A DNA stretch of 64,000 bases from CAZRAL01 sp964598005 (GCA_964598005.1 CAZRAL010000002.1:43616-107615); one strand, 5' to 3'. Shown: positions 41,769 through 51,943, counted from the first letter of the stretch. Notes: generated by a model from the sequence alone, not told the origin. A program made the numbers and translations.

Positions 41769-42956
41769 ATGGCTCACGAATTTTCGCGCATTAAGCGCCT
41801 CCCGCCTTACGTTTTTAACATTACGGCCGAGCTCAAAATGGCCGCGCGCCGTCGGGGCGAGGATATTATCGATATGTCGATGGGCAATCCCGATGGCGCG
41901 ACGCCACAGCATATTGTCGATAAACTGGTGGAAGCCTCCAGGCGGCCCAATACGCACGGCTACTCGGTCTCCAAGGGCATTCCCCGCTTGCGCAAGGCCA
42001 TCTGCGACTGGTATCAGCGCCGTTATCAAGTAACGTTCGATCCCGATTCGGAAGCCATTGTTACCATCGGCTCCAAGGAAGGGCTGGCGCATTTGATGCT
42101 GGCGACGCTCGACAGCGGTGACACAGTGTTGGTGCCCAACCCCAGCTATCCCATTCATATTTATGGCGCGGTCATTGCGGGTGCGCAGATCAAGCATGTA
42201 CGGATGACCGAGGGCGTGGATTTTTTCGCGGAAGCCGAGCGCGCGATACGCGAATCGTACCCCAAGCCCAAAATGCTCATTTTGGGCTTCCCCTCCAACC
42301 CTACCGCCATGTGCGTGGAACTGGATTTTTTCGAACGCATTGTGGCGCTGGCGAAAGCCAATAATGTGCTGGTGGTGCACGATCTGGCCTACGCCGATAT
42401 TACCTATGACGGCTGGAAGGCGCCCTCGATCATGCAGGTGCCGGGCGCGCGTGATGTGGCGGTTGAATTTTTCACCATGTCAAAGTCGTACAACATGGCG
42501 GGCTGGCGCATCGGTTTCATGGTCGGCAACAGGGAATTGGTGGCTGCCTTGGCACGCATCAAGGGTTATCACGATTACGGTACATTTACGCCGATTCAGG
42601 TGGCGAGTATTGCAGCCCTGGAGGGGCCGCAGGATTGCGTACAGGAGATCGTGGCCGAGTACCAGGTGCGCCGCGATGTGCTGCACAAAGGTTTGGCCGA
42701 AGCAGGCTGGATAACGACCAAACCCAAGGCATCGATGTATATCTGGGCCAAAATTCCCGAGCCGTATCGAAAAATGGGATCGCTGGAATTTGCAAAAAAA
42801 TTATTGGCCGAGGCGAAAATTTCGGTTTCTCCCGGCATCGGGTTTGGTGATTACGGCGACGATCATGTGCGCTTTGCGCTGATCGAAAATACCGAACGCA
42901 TCCGGCAGGCCGTACGCGGCATCAAGGAAATGTTTAAAAGGGATCAAGTGCTATGA
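41769..42956 (+). CDS. alaC: Alanine-synthesising aminotransferase AlaC
   Basis: PLP-dependent class I/II aminotransferase, 395 aa, transferring an amino group from glutamate to pyruvate. Start EFSRIKRLPPYVFN is diagnostic; the middle has DMSMGNPDGATP, VPNPSYPIH and the PLP Lys in MSKSYNMAGWRIGF. The longer open frame from 41703 adds a non-homologous leader. It heads the alaC-GNAT-hom-VOC-thrC operon and overlaps the GNAT start (ATGA). Confidence 0.95.
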   Translation: MAHEFSRIKRLPPYVFNITAELKMAARRRGEDIIDMSMGNPDGATPQHIVDKLVEASRRPNTHGYSVSKGIPRLRKAICDWYQRRYQVTFDPDSEAIVTIGSKEGLAHLMLATLDSGDTVLVPNPSYPIHIYGAVIAGAQIKHVRMTEGVDFFAEAERAIRESYPKPKMLILGFPSNPTAMCVELDFFERIVALAKANNVLVVHDLAYADITYDGWKAPSIMQVPGARDVAVEFFTMSKSYNMAGWRIGFMVGNRELVAALARIKGYHDYGTFTPIQVASIAALEGPQDCVQEIVAEYQVRRDVLHKGLAEAGWITTKPKASMYIWAKIPEPYRKMGSLEFAKKLLAEAKISVSPGIGFGDYGDDHVRFALIENTERIRQAVRGIKEMFKRDQVL

Positions 42957-43405
42957 ATGCGGTGAAGATCATCGCCATTACCGATACATCGAGCAAAATT
43001 ATCGAGATGGAATGGTTGAAGCGAGCCGAGGCGGTGCATCGCCAGTTACGCCCGCATTTGCCGGAAGATTATGTAGGCCGCATGAAAACAGTGTTTGCGA
43101 GCGGCGCAGAAATGGCGATTGCAACACATGATGAGGAAGTGCTGGGCGTCAGCGTATTCCGCGTGCTGGAAAAAACCTATAGCGGCCGCGAAATGTATTG
43201 CGACGATTTGATCACCGACGAAGCCAAACGGTCTACCGGCGTTGGCCACGCGTTGATGCAGTATATGGAGGCGCTAGCGCGAGAAAGAAACTGCGATTGT
43301 CTGACACTCGACTCAGGGACGCATCGTCAACAGGCGCACAAATTCTATTTCCGCGAAGGTATGACGATTGCAAGTTTTCATTTTATAAAATCACTGAAAA
43401 AATAA
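42953..43405 (+). CDS. GNAT family N-acetyltransferase
   Basis: 150 aa, single GNAT fold: MYCDDLITDEAKRSTGVGHALM is the acetyl-CoA loop, and HRQQAHKFYFREGM the closing motif B. Substrate unknown. Overlaps alaC by four bases (ATGA) and stops 4 bp before hom, so it is transcribed with the aspartate-family genes. This neighbour is common between alaC and hom in related bacteria, I believe, but that is from memory. Confidence 0.85.
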   Translation: MNAVKIIAITDTSSKIIEMEWLKRAEAVHRQLRPHLPEDYVGRMKTVFASGAEMAIATHDEEVLGVSVFRVLEKTYSGREMYCDDLITDEAKRSTGVGHALMQYMEALARERNCDCLTLDSGTHRQQAHKFYFREGMTIASFHFIKSLKK

Positions 43406-43409
43406 GGTA

Positions 43410-44720
43410 ATGAAACCGATTCAGGTAGGCTTATTAGGGCTGGGAACAGTCGGCCGGGGCACGATTGAAGTATTGCGCCGCAATCGCGAGGAAATTGCCC
43501 GACGGGCGGGGCGCGACATTCTGGTGACGCATGCGACAGCACGCCACCTCGCCAAACCGCGCGATTTTTCGCTGGACGGTATCGAGTTGATTGCCGATGC
43601 CGATCAGCTGGTGACGAATCCCGATATCGATATTGTTTGCGAATTGATCGGGGGCGACACCACGGCAAAAGATTTGGTAATGAAGGCCATCGAAAATGGC
43701 AAGCATGTCGTCACCGCCAACAAAGCGTTGCTGGCCAAACACGGCAACGAAATTTTTGCAGCGGCGCAAAAACACCGGGTGATGGTTGCTTTCGAAGCCG
43801 CCGTGGCGGGCGGGGTGCCGATTATCAAGGCATTGCGCGAGGGGTTGACCGCCAATCGAATCGAATGGATCGCCGGCATTATCAACGGCACGTCGAATTA
43901 CATTCTTTCCGAGATGCGTACGCGTGGTGTGAGTTTTGCTGCGGCACTCAAAGAGGCACAGGCAAAGGGCTACGCTGAAGCCGACCCAACTTTCGATATT
44001 GAGGGTATCGATGCAGCACACAAGCTGACAATCCTTTCGGCGATTGCGTTTGGCATTCCGGTGCAATTCGATAAAGCCTATACCGAAGGCATCTCCACAC
44101 TGACGGACAAGGATATTCAATACGCCGAACAGCTCGGTTACCGTATCAAACTACTCGGCATCACCCGCTACGCCAAAGCAGGGATCGAGTTGCGCGTTCA
44201 TCCGACGCTGATCCCGGAAAAGCGTCTGATCGCCAATGTAGAAGGGGTGATGAATGCGATTCTGATCAAGGGAGATGCGGTGGGCGCGACGCTTTATTAC
44301 GGGCGCGGGGCCGGGGCGGAGGCCACCGCCAGCGCGGTCATCGCCGATCTGGTGGATGTGGCGCGCATGCTGACTGCCGATCCCGAATATCGTGTGCCGC
44401 ATCTGGCCTTTCAGCCAGATCAGTTGAGCGACGTGCCGGTTTTACCGATGGGCAAGATTGAAACGGCCTGCTATTTACGCCTCAGTGCCCGTGATCAGCC
44501 GGGCGTCATGGCGGATGTAACGCGCATCCTCGCCGATAGGTCGATTTCCATCGATGCCATGTTGCAAAAGGAGGCCGAGGAAGGCGAAGATGTGGTCGAT
44601 GTCATCATCATTACCCACCTTGCCATGGAAGCACATGTCGATGAGGCTATCGCTCGCATCGAGGCGTTGCCGACGATCGCAAGCAAAGTGGTGCGCATTC
44701 GTTTGGAGGCACTTGGCTGA
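43410..44720 (+). CDS. hom: Homoserine dehydrogenase
   Basis: Third step of the threonine/methionine branch: aspartate semialdehyde to homoserine. 436 aa. NAD(P) loop LGLGTVGRGTIEVL, the catalytic core FEAAVAGGVPIIKALREGL and GIINGTSNYIL, and EADPTFDIEGIDAAHKLTIL; a C-terminal ACT domain (RDQPGVMADVTRILADRSIS) allows feedback control by threonine. Its stop overlaps the next ATG (TGATG). Confidence 0.96.
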   Translation: MKPIQVGLLGLGTVGRGTIEVLRRNREEIARRAGRDILVTHATARHLAKPRDFSLDGIELIADADQLVTNPDIDIVCELIGGDTTAKDLVMKAIENGKHVVTANKALLAKHGNEIFAAAQKHRVMVAFEAAVAGGVPIIKALREGLTANRIEWIAGIINGTSNYILSEMRTRGVSFAAALKEAQAKGYAEADPTFDIEGIDAAHKLTILSAIAFGIPVQFDKAYTEGISTLTDKDIQYAEQLGYRIKLLGITRYAKAGIELRVHPTLIPEKRLIANVEGVMNAILIKGDAVGATLYYGRGAGAEATASAVIADLVDVARMLTADPEYRVPHLAFQPDQLSDVPVLPMGKIETACYLRLSARDQPGVMADVTRILADRSISIDAMLQKEAEEGEDVVDVIIITHLAMEAHVDEAIARIEALPTIASKVVRIRLEALG

Positions 44721-45094
44721 TGCGTCTTAACCAGGTCACCGTGACCGTTTTAAACATCGAACTCGCGATCTCGTTTTACCGCAAGTTGGGATTGAAGCTG
44801 ATCGTCGCTAGTCCGCATTACGCCCGTTTTGTTTGCCCGCAAGGGGATGCGACGTTTTCCGTGCATTTGGGCGAGGTGCTTACAGCCCAGACCACGGTCG
44901 TGTATTTCGAGAACGACAAAATCGATCAAACTGTTGCTCGTTTAAAGGAGGCTGGAATCGTGTTCGATACCGATCCAACCGATGAACCGTGGCTTTGGCG
45001 CGAGGCACGCCTGCGCGATCCGTTCGGCAACCGGCTATGTTTGTTTTCGGCGGGCGTGAACCGGCTCGCGCCACCTTGGCAAATAAAAGAATGA
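44720..45094 (+). CDS. VOC superfamily (glyoxalase-like) protein
   Basis: 124 aa with one VOC fold: RLNQVTVTVLNIELAISFY, FVCPQGDATFSVHLGE, and RDPFGNRLCLFSAG near the end. Function unknown. It overlaps hom by one base and is followed at once by thrC, so it is embedded in the threonine operon. It resembles the protein at 23836 only at superfamily level. Confidence 0.83.
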   Translation: MRLNQVTVTVLNIELAISFYRKLGLKLIVASPHYARFVCPQGDATFSVHLGEVLTAQTTVVYFENDKIDQTVARLKEAGIVFDTDPTDEPWLWREARLRDPFGNRLCLFSAGVNRLAPPWQIKE

Positions 45095-45105
45095 GCGGTA
45101 TCCCT

Positions 45106-46572
45106 ATGCATTACATCAGCACTCGCGACGATGGCACCCATGTGCCGCTGCCTTTTTGCAGCATCCTCATTGAGGGCCTGGCGCCGGATGGCGGGCTCTA
45201 TATACCGCAATCCTGCCCCGTATTTTCCGAGGAGGAATTGGTCGCCATGCGGCCTCTGCCCTATCCTGAACTTGCGTTCGAGATTATTCGCCGCTTTGTC
45301 GACGATATTCCCGAAAACGATTTAAAAATACTTATCGATAAAACCTATAACGCGGAAGTTTTCGGTTCGACGGAGATTACCCCGATACACACGCTGGAAG
45401 AGGGTTTGTACATCCTGCGCTGCTCGAATGGACCCACGCTGGCGTTCAAGGATATCGCCATGCAGTGGCTGGGGCAGCTGTTCGAATATGTGCTGGCAAA
45501 AAATAACGCCCGGATCAACATTCTGGGTGCCACCTCGGGCGACACGGGTTCCAGCGCCGAATATGCAATGAAGGGCAAGCGCGGCGTGCAAGTCTTCATG
45601 CTTTCACCGCACGGCAAAATGTCGCCGTTTCAGGCTGCGCAGATGTTTTCCTTGCAGGATGCCAATATCCATAACATCGCCATCCGGGGCGTATTCGACG
45701 ATTGTCAGGATATCGTCAAAGCTGTCTCCAACGATCTCGAATTCAAGGCAACCTGCCGAATCGGTGCGGTCAATTCCATCAACTGGGGGCGCATCGTGGC
45801 CCAGTTGGTGTATTACTTCAAGGGATATTTTGCGGCAACACGTACCAATGAGGAAAAAGTCTCCTTTGCCGTACCGACCGGAAATTTCGGCAATGTGCTG
45901 GCCGGGCATATCGCGCGCATGATGGGGCTGCCCATCAAGCAATTGATTATCGCCACCAATGAAAACGATGTGCTGGACGAATTTTTTCGTACCGGTCGTT
46001 ACCGGCCACGCAAAACCAATGAAACCCGGCAAACCTCCAGTCCGTCGATGGATATTTCCAAGGCCTCGAATTTTGAGCGCTTTCTATATGATCTGGTGTG
46101 GCGCGATCCGGCGGTCGTGCGCGAATTGATGCGCAAAGTAGATCAGGAAGGGGGCTTCGACATATCGAATTGCGAATATTGGAATCGTCTGCCGGCCTTT
46201 GGCTTCGTCTCGGGCCGCAGCACCCACGCCGATCGCCTGTCCACCATTCGCATGGTGTGGGAAAAGTATCGAATCGAAATTGATCCACATACCGCCGATG
46301 GGATCCATGCAGGACTGGCGCATCGTAAACCGGGGGTGCCGCTGGTGTGCTTGGAAACCGCACTGCCCAGCAAATTTGAGCCCACCATGGTTGAGGCAAT
46401 AGGCCGAAAGCCCGCCCGCCCTACTAATTACGATGGGATCGAGAAATTGCCCCAGCGATTTGAAATCATGGATGCGAATGTCGAGCAGGTAAAAGAAGCA
46501 ATTGCGCGGATATGCCGTGATCAGCAGAGCACGCATTCAAAGGCTGCAGAAATCGAGGCCTCTCCAACGTGA
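45106..46572 (+). CDS. thrC: Threonine synthase
   Basis: PLP enzyme converting O-phosphohomoserine to threonine, about 488 aa. Family start HYISTRDDG, the PLP Lys in LAFKDIAMQW, the GATSGDTGSSAEYAM loop and GRIVAQLVYYF. I chose the ATG at 45106 because it aligns with the family; the ATG at 45091 overlaps the VOC stop (ATGA) and is an alternative. Transposase remains start right after its stop. Confidence 0.95.
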   Translation: MHYISTRDDGTHVPLPFCSILIEGLAPDGGLYIPQSCPVFSEEELVAMRPLPYPELAFEIIRRFVDDIPENDLKILIDKTYNAEVFGSTEITPIHTLEEGLYILRCSNGPTLAFKDIAMQWLGQLFEYVLAKNNARINILGATSGDTGSSAEYAMKGKRGVQVFMLSPHGKMSPFQAAQMFSLQDANIHNIAIRGVFDDCQDIVKAVSNDLEFKATCRIGAVNSINWGRIVAQLVYYFKGYFAATRTNEEKVSFAVPTGNFGNVLAGHIARMMGLPIKQLIIATNENDVLDEFFRTGRYRPRKTNETRQTSSPSMDISKASNFERFLYDLVWRDPAVVRELMRKVDQEGGFDISNCEYWNRLPAFGFVSGRSTHADRLSTIRMVWEKYRIEIDPHTADGIHAGLAHRKPGVPLVCLETALPSKFEPTMVEAIGRKPARPTNYDGIEKLPQRFEIMDANVEQVKEAIARICRDQQSTHSKAAEIEASPT

Positions 46573-46880
46573 TACACACAATTGAGCAAATTGATGCCAC
46601 ATACATCACGACCCATAATGCCCGCATATCAACTCAATCTCATCTGTCCACGCTTTTTCCTCAATCGTGCCCTCAAAGATAAGCGCCCTCCCCTCTCGTT
46701 TCTAAAGAACAAACAACTCCTTTGACTTGTTGCCACAAGCCAAAGGAAGTGTAATCTGCTTCGGAAAAAACCATGTCATCTGATCGCGGCTGACTTGTCC
46801 CTCAACCATTACCGATAGCTCAGTGGCTGTGGCAGCCCCAAATGTGCTCAGCAAATAATCTGTGTATAAATGCAGTTTCG
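46573..46880 (-). pseudogene. Decayed DDE transposase, N-terminal part
   Basis: Read on the minus strand across frameshifts: YTDYLLSTFGAATATELS and SRDQMTWFF, then in another frame YTSFGLWQQVKGVV and FEGTIEEKAWTDEIE-LICGHY, and in a third RDVCGINLLNCVY. This is the well-known order of a DDE transposase start (DYL-SFG--TATGLS, then the first Asp region with -ICWHYDH- and -VKGIN-LN). It lacks the C-terminal part. It begins right at the thrC stop. The exact IS family is not certain. Confidence 0.65.
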
Positions 46881-46937
46881 TTTTTTTGTGGGTCAGTATT
46901 ATCTGGGAAAGTAGGTAACACACGCGAACTTGCACGG

Positions 46938-47262
46938 AGTGGCCAAGATCGAGAAATAGCGCAACACGCAAATTTGTCTGCGCAGGCCAGCATCAAAGTC
47001 TATTTCGCTTACCCGCACAGTCCATGAGAATTGCGATATCAATAAAAACACCTATGGGCTGCCATATCAGTATTTACCCAAAGGTGACAGTCTATCTTCT
47101 TGCTCTCAACAACAATTTGCTGAACTCGCCTGGACTCTCAATACTCAACCCAGAAAATCACTCGGCTGGAAATGCCCCATTGAGCTGTTTCTCCCTAAAG
47201 ACGATTTTGACTTTAAAACCTACTGTGCCGATAAAATGCGCTTCATTGCATTTGGACATTGA
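46938..47262 (+). pseudogene. Decayed IS30-family transposase, C-terminal part
   Basis: Plus-strand remnant with one frameshift: DREIAQHANLSAQASIKVYF and AYPHSP, then QYLPKGDSLS, QQQFAELAWTLNTQPRKSLG and CPIELFLPKDDFDF, closing with ADKMRFIAFG. These match the IS30 transposase end (FADPHSPWQRG, LPKGTDL, LN-RPRK-LG, P-E-F). The N-terminal half is missing. With the other remnant it fills the thrC-fadJ gap. Confidence 0.8.
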
Positions 47263-47309
47263 AATCGCGCCCGCTATTTAAAACATTTCCCTGATGAAAG
47301 GCTCTACAA

Positions 47310-49343
47310 ATGTATAACTGGAAACATTGGCGACTTGAGGTCGATGGCGATCGTTTAGGCTGGCTGTATTTCGACCGCGTTGAAAACACTGGCGAGCGGG
47401 CCAGCACCAACACTTTTTCCTCCGAAGTGCTGAATGAACTGGGCGATATTTGTCGCCATTTGCGTGAGCAACCGGTGAAAGGGTTAGCCATTCTTTCCGC
47501 CAAGGAAAACGGTTTTGCCGCTGGCGCCGATATTGGCGAATTTACCTCGCTGGCCAGTGCGGAAGAGGCGTTTGCATTTACCAGGCTGGGCTACGAGGTA
47601 TTCGATCTGGTCGAAGCCTTGCCCTTTCCTACCCTGGCGCTGATTCATGGTTTTTGCATGGGAGGGAGCACCGAGCTGGCGCTGGCCTGCACCTATCGCA
47701 TTGCCGATGACGGCCCCAAAACCAAAATGGCCCTGCCCGAGGTCATGATCGGCATTGTGCCCGGCTGGGGTGGCGCGAAACGCATGCCCCGCCTGATTGG
47801 CGCAACGCAGGCTTTCGATCTCATGCTGACCGGTCGCGGCGTGGATGGGCGCAAGGCAAAACGTTTGGGGCTGGTTGATGCGATAACCCCGCGCCGCCAT
47901 TTCATCAATGCGGCAAGCACTTTTCTGTTGCGCCCGCCTGCGCCGCATCGTCCGGCGTTCAAACATGCGATGGCTAACTGGCCGCTGTTGCGCGGTTTGG
48001 TGGCCAAACTGTCACGCAAACAGGTCGCGAAAAGAGTTCGTCAGGATCATTACCCTGCACCGTACGCCATTATCGACTTGTGGGAAAAATACGGCGGCGA
48101 TCCGCGCCGTGTACCGGATGGTGATCCCGCATCAATCGTCAGCCTGTTTGCCCACCCGACTGCCGCCAATCTCATTCGTATTTTTACTTTGCAGGATCGG
48201 CTGAAAGCCCTGGGCAATCAAACGGATTCACAGATTAAACAGGTTCATGTGATTGGCGCGGGCGTGATGGGCAGCGATATCGCAGCATGGTGCGCCTCCA
48301 AAGGGTTTACCGTGACGCTGCAGGATCTCGATCAGGCGCGTATTGCCCCGGCCATCAAACGTGCTGCCGAACTTTATAAACGCCGTTTGAAACAGCCGCA
48401 TCTGATTCAGGCGGCCCTGGACCGATTGATTCCCGACGTGAAAGGCGAGGGTATTGCACATGCCGATTTGGTGATTGAAGCCATTGTCGAAAACGCCGAG
48501 ATCAAGAAAAAACTCTATGCCCAGCTGGAGCCACGGCTGAAACCGCAAGCGATTCTGGCCAGCAATACCTCGTCGATCCCTTTGCAGGAATTATCCTCAG
48601 GGCTCAGCCAGCCCGAGCGGCTGGTGGGGATTCATTTTTTCAACCCGGTTGCGCAGATGATGCTGGTGGAGATTGTCGAAGGGCCGCAGACGACTGGGGA
48701 CGTGATGACGCGCGCCGCGGCATTCGTGAAAAAAATCGACAAGCTGCCACTTCCGGTGAAATCGGCACCGGGATTTTTGGTCAATCGCATTCTTGCACCC
48801 TACATGAGCGAAGCACAGCGCATGCTGGAAGAAGGCATTCCACCCGAAACTATCGATGCCGCCGCACGTGATTTCGGCATGCCGGTGGGGCCTATCGAAC
48901 TGGCCGATACCATTGGGCTGGATGTAGCGTTAGCGGTGGGTCGGGAACTCGCCAAACCTGACATTCCGCAACCGAAAACTATCCTTGCGTTAGTAGAAGC
49001 GGGCAAGCTGGGCAAGAAAAGCGGGGAGGGATTTTATAAATGGTCAAATGGCAAGCCGCATAAAGCGCAAGGCTCGGGTACGGTCGACCTGGCGCCTTTA
49101 TGGATGCGCATGACCTTGCCGATGGTGAATGAAACAGTAGCCTGCGTGCGTGAAGGGATCGTCGGTGATGACGATCTATGTGATGCTGGAGTGATTTTCG
49201 GTACCGGTTTTGCGCCACATCGTGGCGGGCCAATCCGTTATTTGCGTGCTGCTGGCAAGGAAAAGTTGCTGACGGAGATGAAGGTGCTGGAGGCGCAGTA
49301 TGGCAGCCGGTTTGCAGCGGATACAGGATGGGCCAGCAGGTAA
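47310..49343 (+). CDS. FadJ-type enoyl-CoA hydratase/3-hydroxyacyl-CoA dehydrogenase
   Basis: 677-aa multifunctional beta-oxidation enzyme. The crotonase half (about 1-300) has GFAAGADIGEF, HGFCMGGSTELALAC and ALPEVMIGIVPGWGG. The dehydrogenase half starts with the NAD loop VIGAGVMGSDIAAW (about residue 310), VIEAIVEN, HFFNPVAQMMLVEIV and FLVNRILAPYMSEA, with a C-terminal repeat closing the fold. AAAGG lies before the ATG. The partner thiolase is not in the window. Confidence 0.93.
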   Translation: MYNWKHWRLEVDGDRLGWLYFDRVENTGERASTNTFSSEVLNELGDICRHLREQPVKGLAILSAKENGFAAGADIGEFTSLASAEEAFAFTRLGYEVFDLVEALPFPTLALIHGFCMGGSTELALACTYRIADDGPKTKMALPEVMIGIVPGWGGAKRMPRLIGATQAFDLMLTGRGVDGRKAKRLGLVDAITPRRHFINAASTFLLRPPAPHRPAFKHAMANWPLLRGLVAKLSRKQVAKRVRQDHYPAPYAIIDLWEKYGGDPRRVPDGDPASIVSLFAHPTAANLIRIFTLQDRLKALGNQTDSQIKQVHVIGAGVMGSDIAAWCASKGFTVTLQDLDQARIAPAIKRAAELYKRRLKQPHLIQAALDRLIPDVKGEGIAHADLVIEAIVENAEIKKKLYAQLEPRLKPQAILASNTSSIPLQELSSGLSQPERLVGIHFFNPVAQMMLVEIVEGPQTTGDVMTRAAAFVKKIDKLPLPVKSAPGFLVNRILAPYMSEAQRMLEEGIPPETIDAAARDFGMPVGPIELADTIGLDVALAVGRELAKPDIPQPKTILALVEAGKLGKKSGEGFYKWSNGKPHKAQGSGTVDLAPLWMRMTLPMVNETVACVREGIVGDDDLCDAGVIFGTGFAPHRGGPIRYLRAAGKEKLLTEMKVLEAQYGSRFAADTGWASR

Positions 49344-49357
49344 TTGCCAAAATTCCG

Positions 49358-51046
49358 CTAAACGTCGAGCCGTTTACCCACATTAGCCAGCATCTCTTGC
49401 GCTGCCTGGCGGGTGGCAGCAGTAATCGTTATACCGCCCAGCATGCGAGCAATTTCATCGATCCGCTTGGCGCCCTGCAATGGTGTAATCGCTGTAATGA
49501 CTACTCCATCTTTTACTATTTTCGTTACTTGAAACTGATGTGCTGCGCAAGCTGCCACTTGCGGCAAATGGGTAACAGCCAATACCTGATAGGCCAGGTT
49601 ATTCTTATCACCCAGCGCGCGCAGCATGCGGCCAACTACTTCAGCCACGCGCCCGCCGATGCCCGCATCGACTTCGTCAAAAATCAGTGTACCCACACCG
49701 CCCCGTGCCGACGCCATCATCTGAATCGCTAGCGATACGCGGGAGAGCTCACCACCCGAAGCAATCCGCGCGAGCGGGCCTAGCGGCTGACCTTCGTGTG
49801 CAGTAACCTGAAATTCGCAGTTTTCGAGACCATTCGCCGATGGTTCGCGCGCCGAAAATTCCACCGCAAATTTCCCTCCGGGCATGGCGAGTTGATGCAG
49901 CAGGGGCGTTACTTCGGCCGCAAACTTTTTCGCAGCAGCCTGACGGGCGCGCGTTAATTTTTTCGCAGCATCGTTATAGGCGGCTTGCGCAACCTGTTCC
50001 TGTTCAATCAGCGCATCGAGCGACTGTCCGCCGCCCAGCGCTGAGAGGCGGTCGCGTTTTTGTTGCAAAAATTCCGGAATGCGCAGGGGGTCGATGCGTA
50101 ACTTGCGGGCAACTTCCAGCACATCGGCAATGTCACGATCGAGCGCTGCAAGTCGGGCCGGATCAAGCTCCAGCTTATGCAGGTAATGGCGTAACTCGCT
50201 TACCACCTCGCGCAATTCCACGCTGGCGCTGGCAAGCAACGTCAGCGCTTCTTTCAGGGCAGGATCGGTTTCAACGGCATCAGTCAAGCTGTGGGCAACG
50301 TCGTCGACGCGGGATAGCACCGCATGATCGGCATCGGCCAATTCCCCAATCGCCGCTTCAGTTGCCGCTATCAGGCCGGCAGCATTGGCGAGGCGGCGCT
50401 GATCGGCCTGCATTTCTTCCCAATGCGTACCAGAGAAATTCAGCTTCTCCAATTCGCCAATCTGCCAGGTCAGCTCCTCAAATTCGCGTGCGATGGCGGC
50501 TTCGTTAGCCTCACGCGCTGAGCGAACCGTAGCCAGTTGCACCCATTCAGCATGGCACGCACGTACCGCTGCCAATAATGCATCGTTGCCGGCGAAATCG
50601 TCGAGCAGCATGAGTTGGGCCTCGCGCCGGATCAAACTCTGGTGTTCATGTTGTCCATGAATGTCGATCAAGCGTTCAGCCAAGTCGCGCATCTGGCTCA
50701 AGGTAACCGGCGCCCCATTGACAAAGGATCGCGAGCGTCCGCCCGCATCGAGTACGCGACGAAACAAGCAGAGATTCACATCGTCATCAGCCAAATCGTT
50801 GACAGCAAGCCATTCACGGGCTGTGACACAGCCCGAAATATCGAATTCCGCCGCGATTTCCGCGCGCGCATGCCCTACCCGCACCACATTGCCCTCCGCA
50901 CGCGCGCCCAGCGCCAGCGCCAGTGCATCGATCAAAATTGATTTTCCTACTCCGGTTTCCCCAGTCAGCGCCGTGAAGCCCGGCTCGAAATCCAATTCGA
51001 GATGATCAACGATAATAAAATCGCGGATGGTCAGCGCGCGCAGCAT
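49358..51046 (-). CDS. recN: DNA repair protein RecN
   Basis: SMC-like ATPase for double-strand-break repair, 562 aa. N-terminal LRALTIRDFIIVDHLELDFE with Walker A GETGVGKSIL, long coiled-coil arms (about 150-370), and the C-terminal signature SGGELSRVSLAIQ with Walker B TLIFDEVDAGIGG and QVLAVTHLPQVAA. It starts 6 bp after nadK. I see no LexA box before it, although recN is SOS-induced in many bacteria. Confidence 0.97.
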   Translation of the reverse strand: MLRALTIRDFIIVDHLELDFEPGFTALTGETGVGKSILIDALALALGARAEGNVVRVGHARAEIAAEFDISGCVTAREWLAVNDLADDDVNLCLFRRVLDAGGRSRSFVNGAPVTLSQMRDLAERLIDIHGQHEHQSLIRREAQLMLLDDFAGNDALLAAVRACHAEWVQLATVRSAREANEAAIAREFEELTWQIGELEKLNFSGTHWEEMQADQRRLANAAGLIAATEAAIGELADADHAVLSRVDDVAHSLTDAVETDPALKEALTLLASASVELREVVSELRHYLHKLELDPARLAALDRDIADVLEVARKLRIDPLRIPEFLQQKRDRLSALGGGQSLDALIEQEQVAQAAYNDAAKKLTRARQAAAKKFAAEVTPLLHQLAMPGGKFAVEFSAREPSANGLENCEFQVTAHEGQPLGPLARIASGGELSRVSLAIQMMASARGGVGTLIFDEVDAGIGGRVAEVVGRMLRALGDKNNLAYQVLAVTHLPQVAACAAHQFQVTKIVKDGVVITAITPLQGAKRIDEIARMLGGITITAATRQAAQEMLANVGKRLDV

Positions 51047-51052
51047 ATCAAC

Positions 51053-51943
51053 CTAGGAGGTACGTTCATTCCAGTGCAGCTTACTGCGTAGCATGGCAAA
51101 GTATTTGTAGCCTGCCGGATGCAACAAACGCAGCCGGTTGGCATGGGAGCGAATCACCACCACATCGTCGGTGGCGGGATCGAAATATGATTGCACATCA
51201 AAATTAACGCGCGCATTCACCCCGCGTATCAACCGGATGCGCACCTCGGAGTCGGACGAAATGGCGATAGGCCGATTGGACAAGGTATGCGGTGAAATCG
51301 GCACCAGCGAAATCGCTGGCAAGCCCGGTTGCAGGATCGGCCCGCCACTGGATAAGGCATAGGCAGTGGATCCGGTTGGTGTATTGACGATCAAGCCGTC
51401 AGCGCGCAGCGAATAGACAAACTCACCATTCACTTCTACGGCGAATTCGATCATGCTGCCCATGGCGCCGCGGCTCACCACCACATCATTTAGTGCGACC
51501 GACTGAAAAATGGATTTCCCGCCCCGCCGGATGTCAGCTTCCAGCAACAGGCGCTGCTCTTCGCTGAATTCACCGTTGAGCAATTCGTTAATCGCAGGAC
51601 TCAGCGATTCGGCGGCAATATCAGTGAGAAAACCAAGGTGACCGAGATTTACTCCCACCAATGGCACGTGATGCTGCGCCACACCGCGGGCCAGGCCAAG
51701 CATGGTGCCATCCCCCCCTACTGCAATGGCGAGATCGGCACCACTCAGCAAGCTATCCAGCGGCTCACGCGGCAAAACAGCATCTACTTTTATAGTGGCG
51801 AATTCCGCCGTGCGCGCATCCAGCCACACACGAATACCGCGTGCCTTCAGCAAAGCGATCAACGCATTGAGCGGCTGGGCAACGCCGACGCCATCGGGCT
51901 TGCCGACGATTACAACAGTTTTAAACTGGGGAGGAGCAGACAT
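51053..51943 (-). CDS. nadK: NAD kinase
   Basis: Makes NADP+ from NAD+, about 296 aa. Motifs GGDGTMLGLARG, NLGHLGFLTDI, the conserved LRADGLIVNTPTGSTAYALSSGGPI and a GVNAR-type strand. The ATG at 51943 starts the protein proper (APPQFKTVVIVGKP); the open frame extends to 51982. Divergent from hrcA and followed by recN, a conserved trio. Confidence 0.96.
   Translation of the reverse strand: MSAPPQFKTVVIVGKPDGVGVAQPLNALIALLKARGIRVWLDARTAEFATIKVDAVLPREPLDSLLSGADLAIAVGGDGTMLGLARGVAQHHVPLVGVNLGHLGFLTDIAAESLSPAINELLNGEFSEEQRLLLEADIRRGGKSIFQSVALNDVVVSRGAMGSMIEFAVEVNGEFVYSLRADGLIVNTPTGSTAYALSSGGPILQPGLPAISLVPISPHTLSNRPIAISSDSEVRIRLIRGVNARVNFDVQSYFDPATDDVVVIRSHANRLRLLHPAGYKYFAMLRSKLHWNERTS

Noticed and set aside
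46702..46971. 89-aa minus-strand ORF as a gene
   Set aside because: It is one frame of the decayed transposase; homology continues in other frames on both sides.
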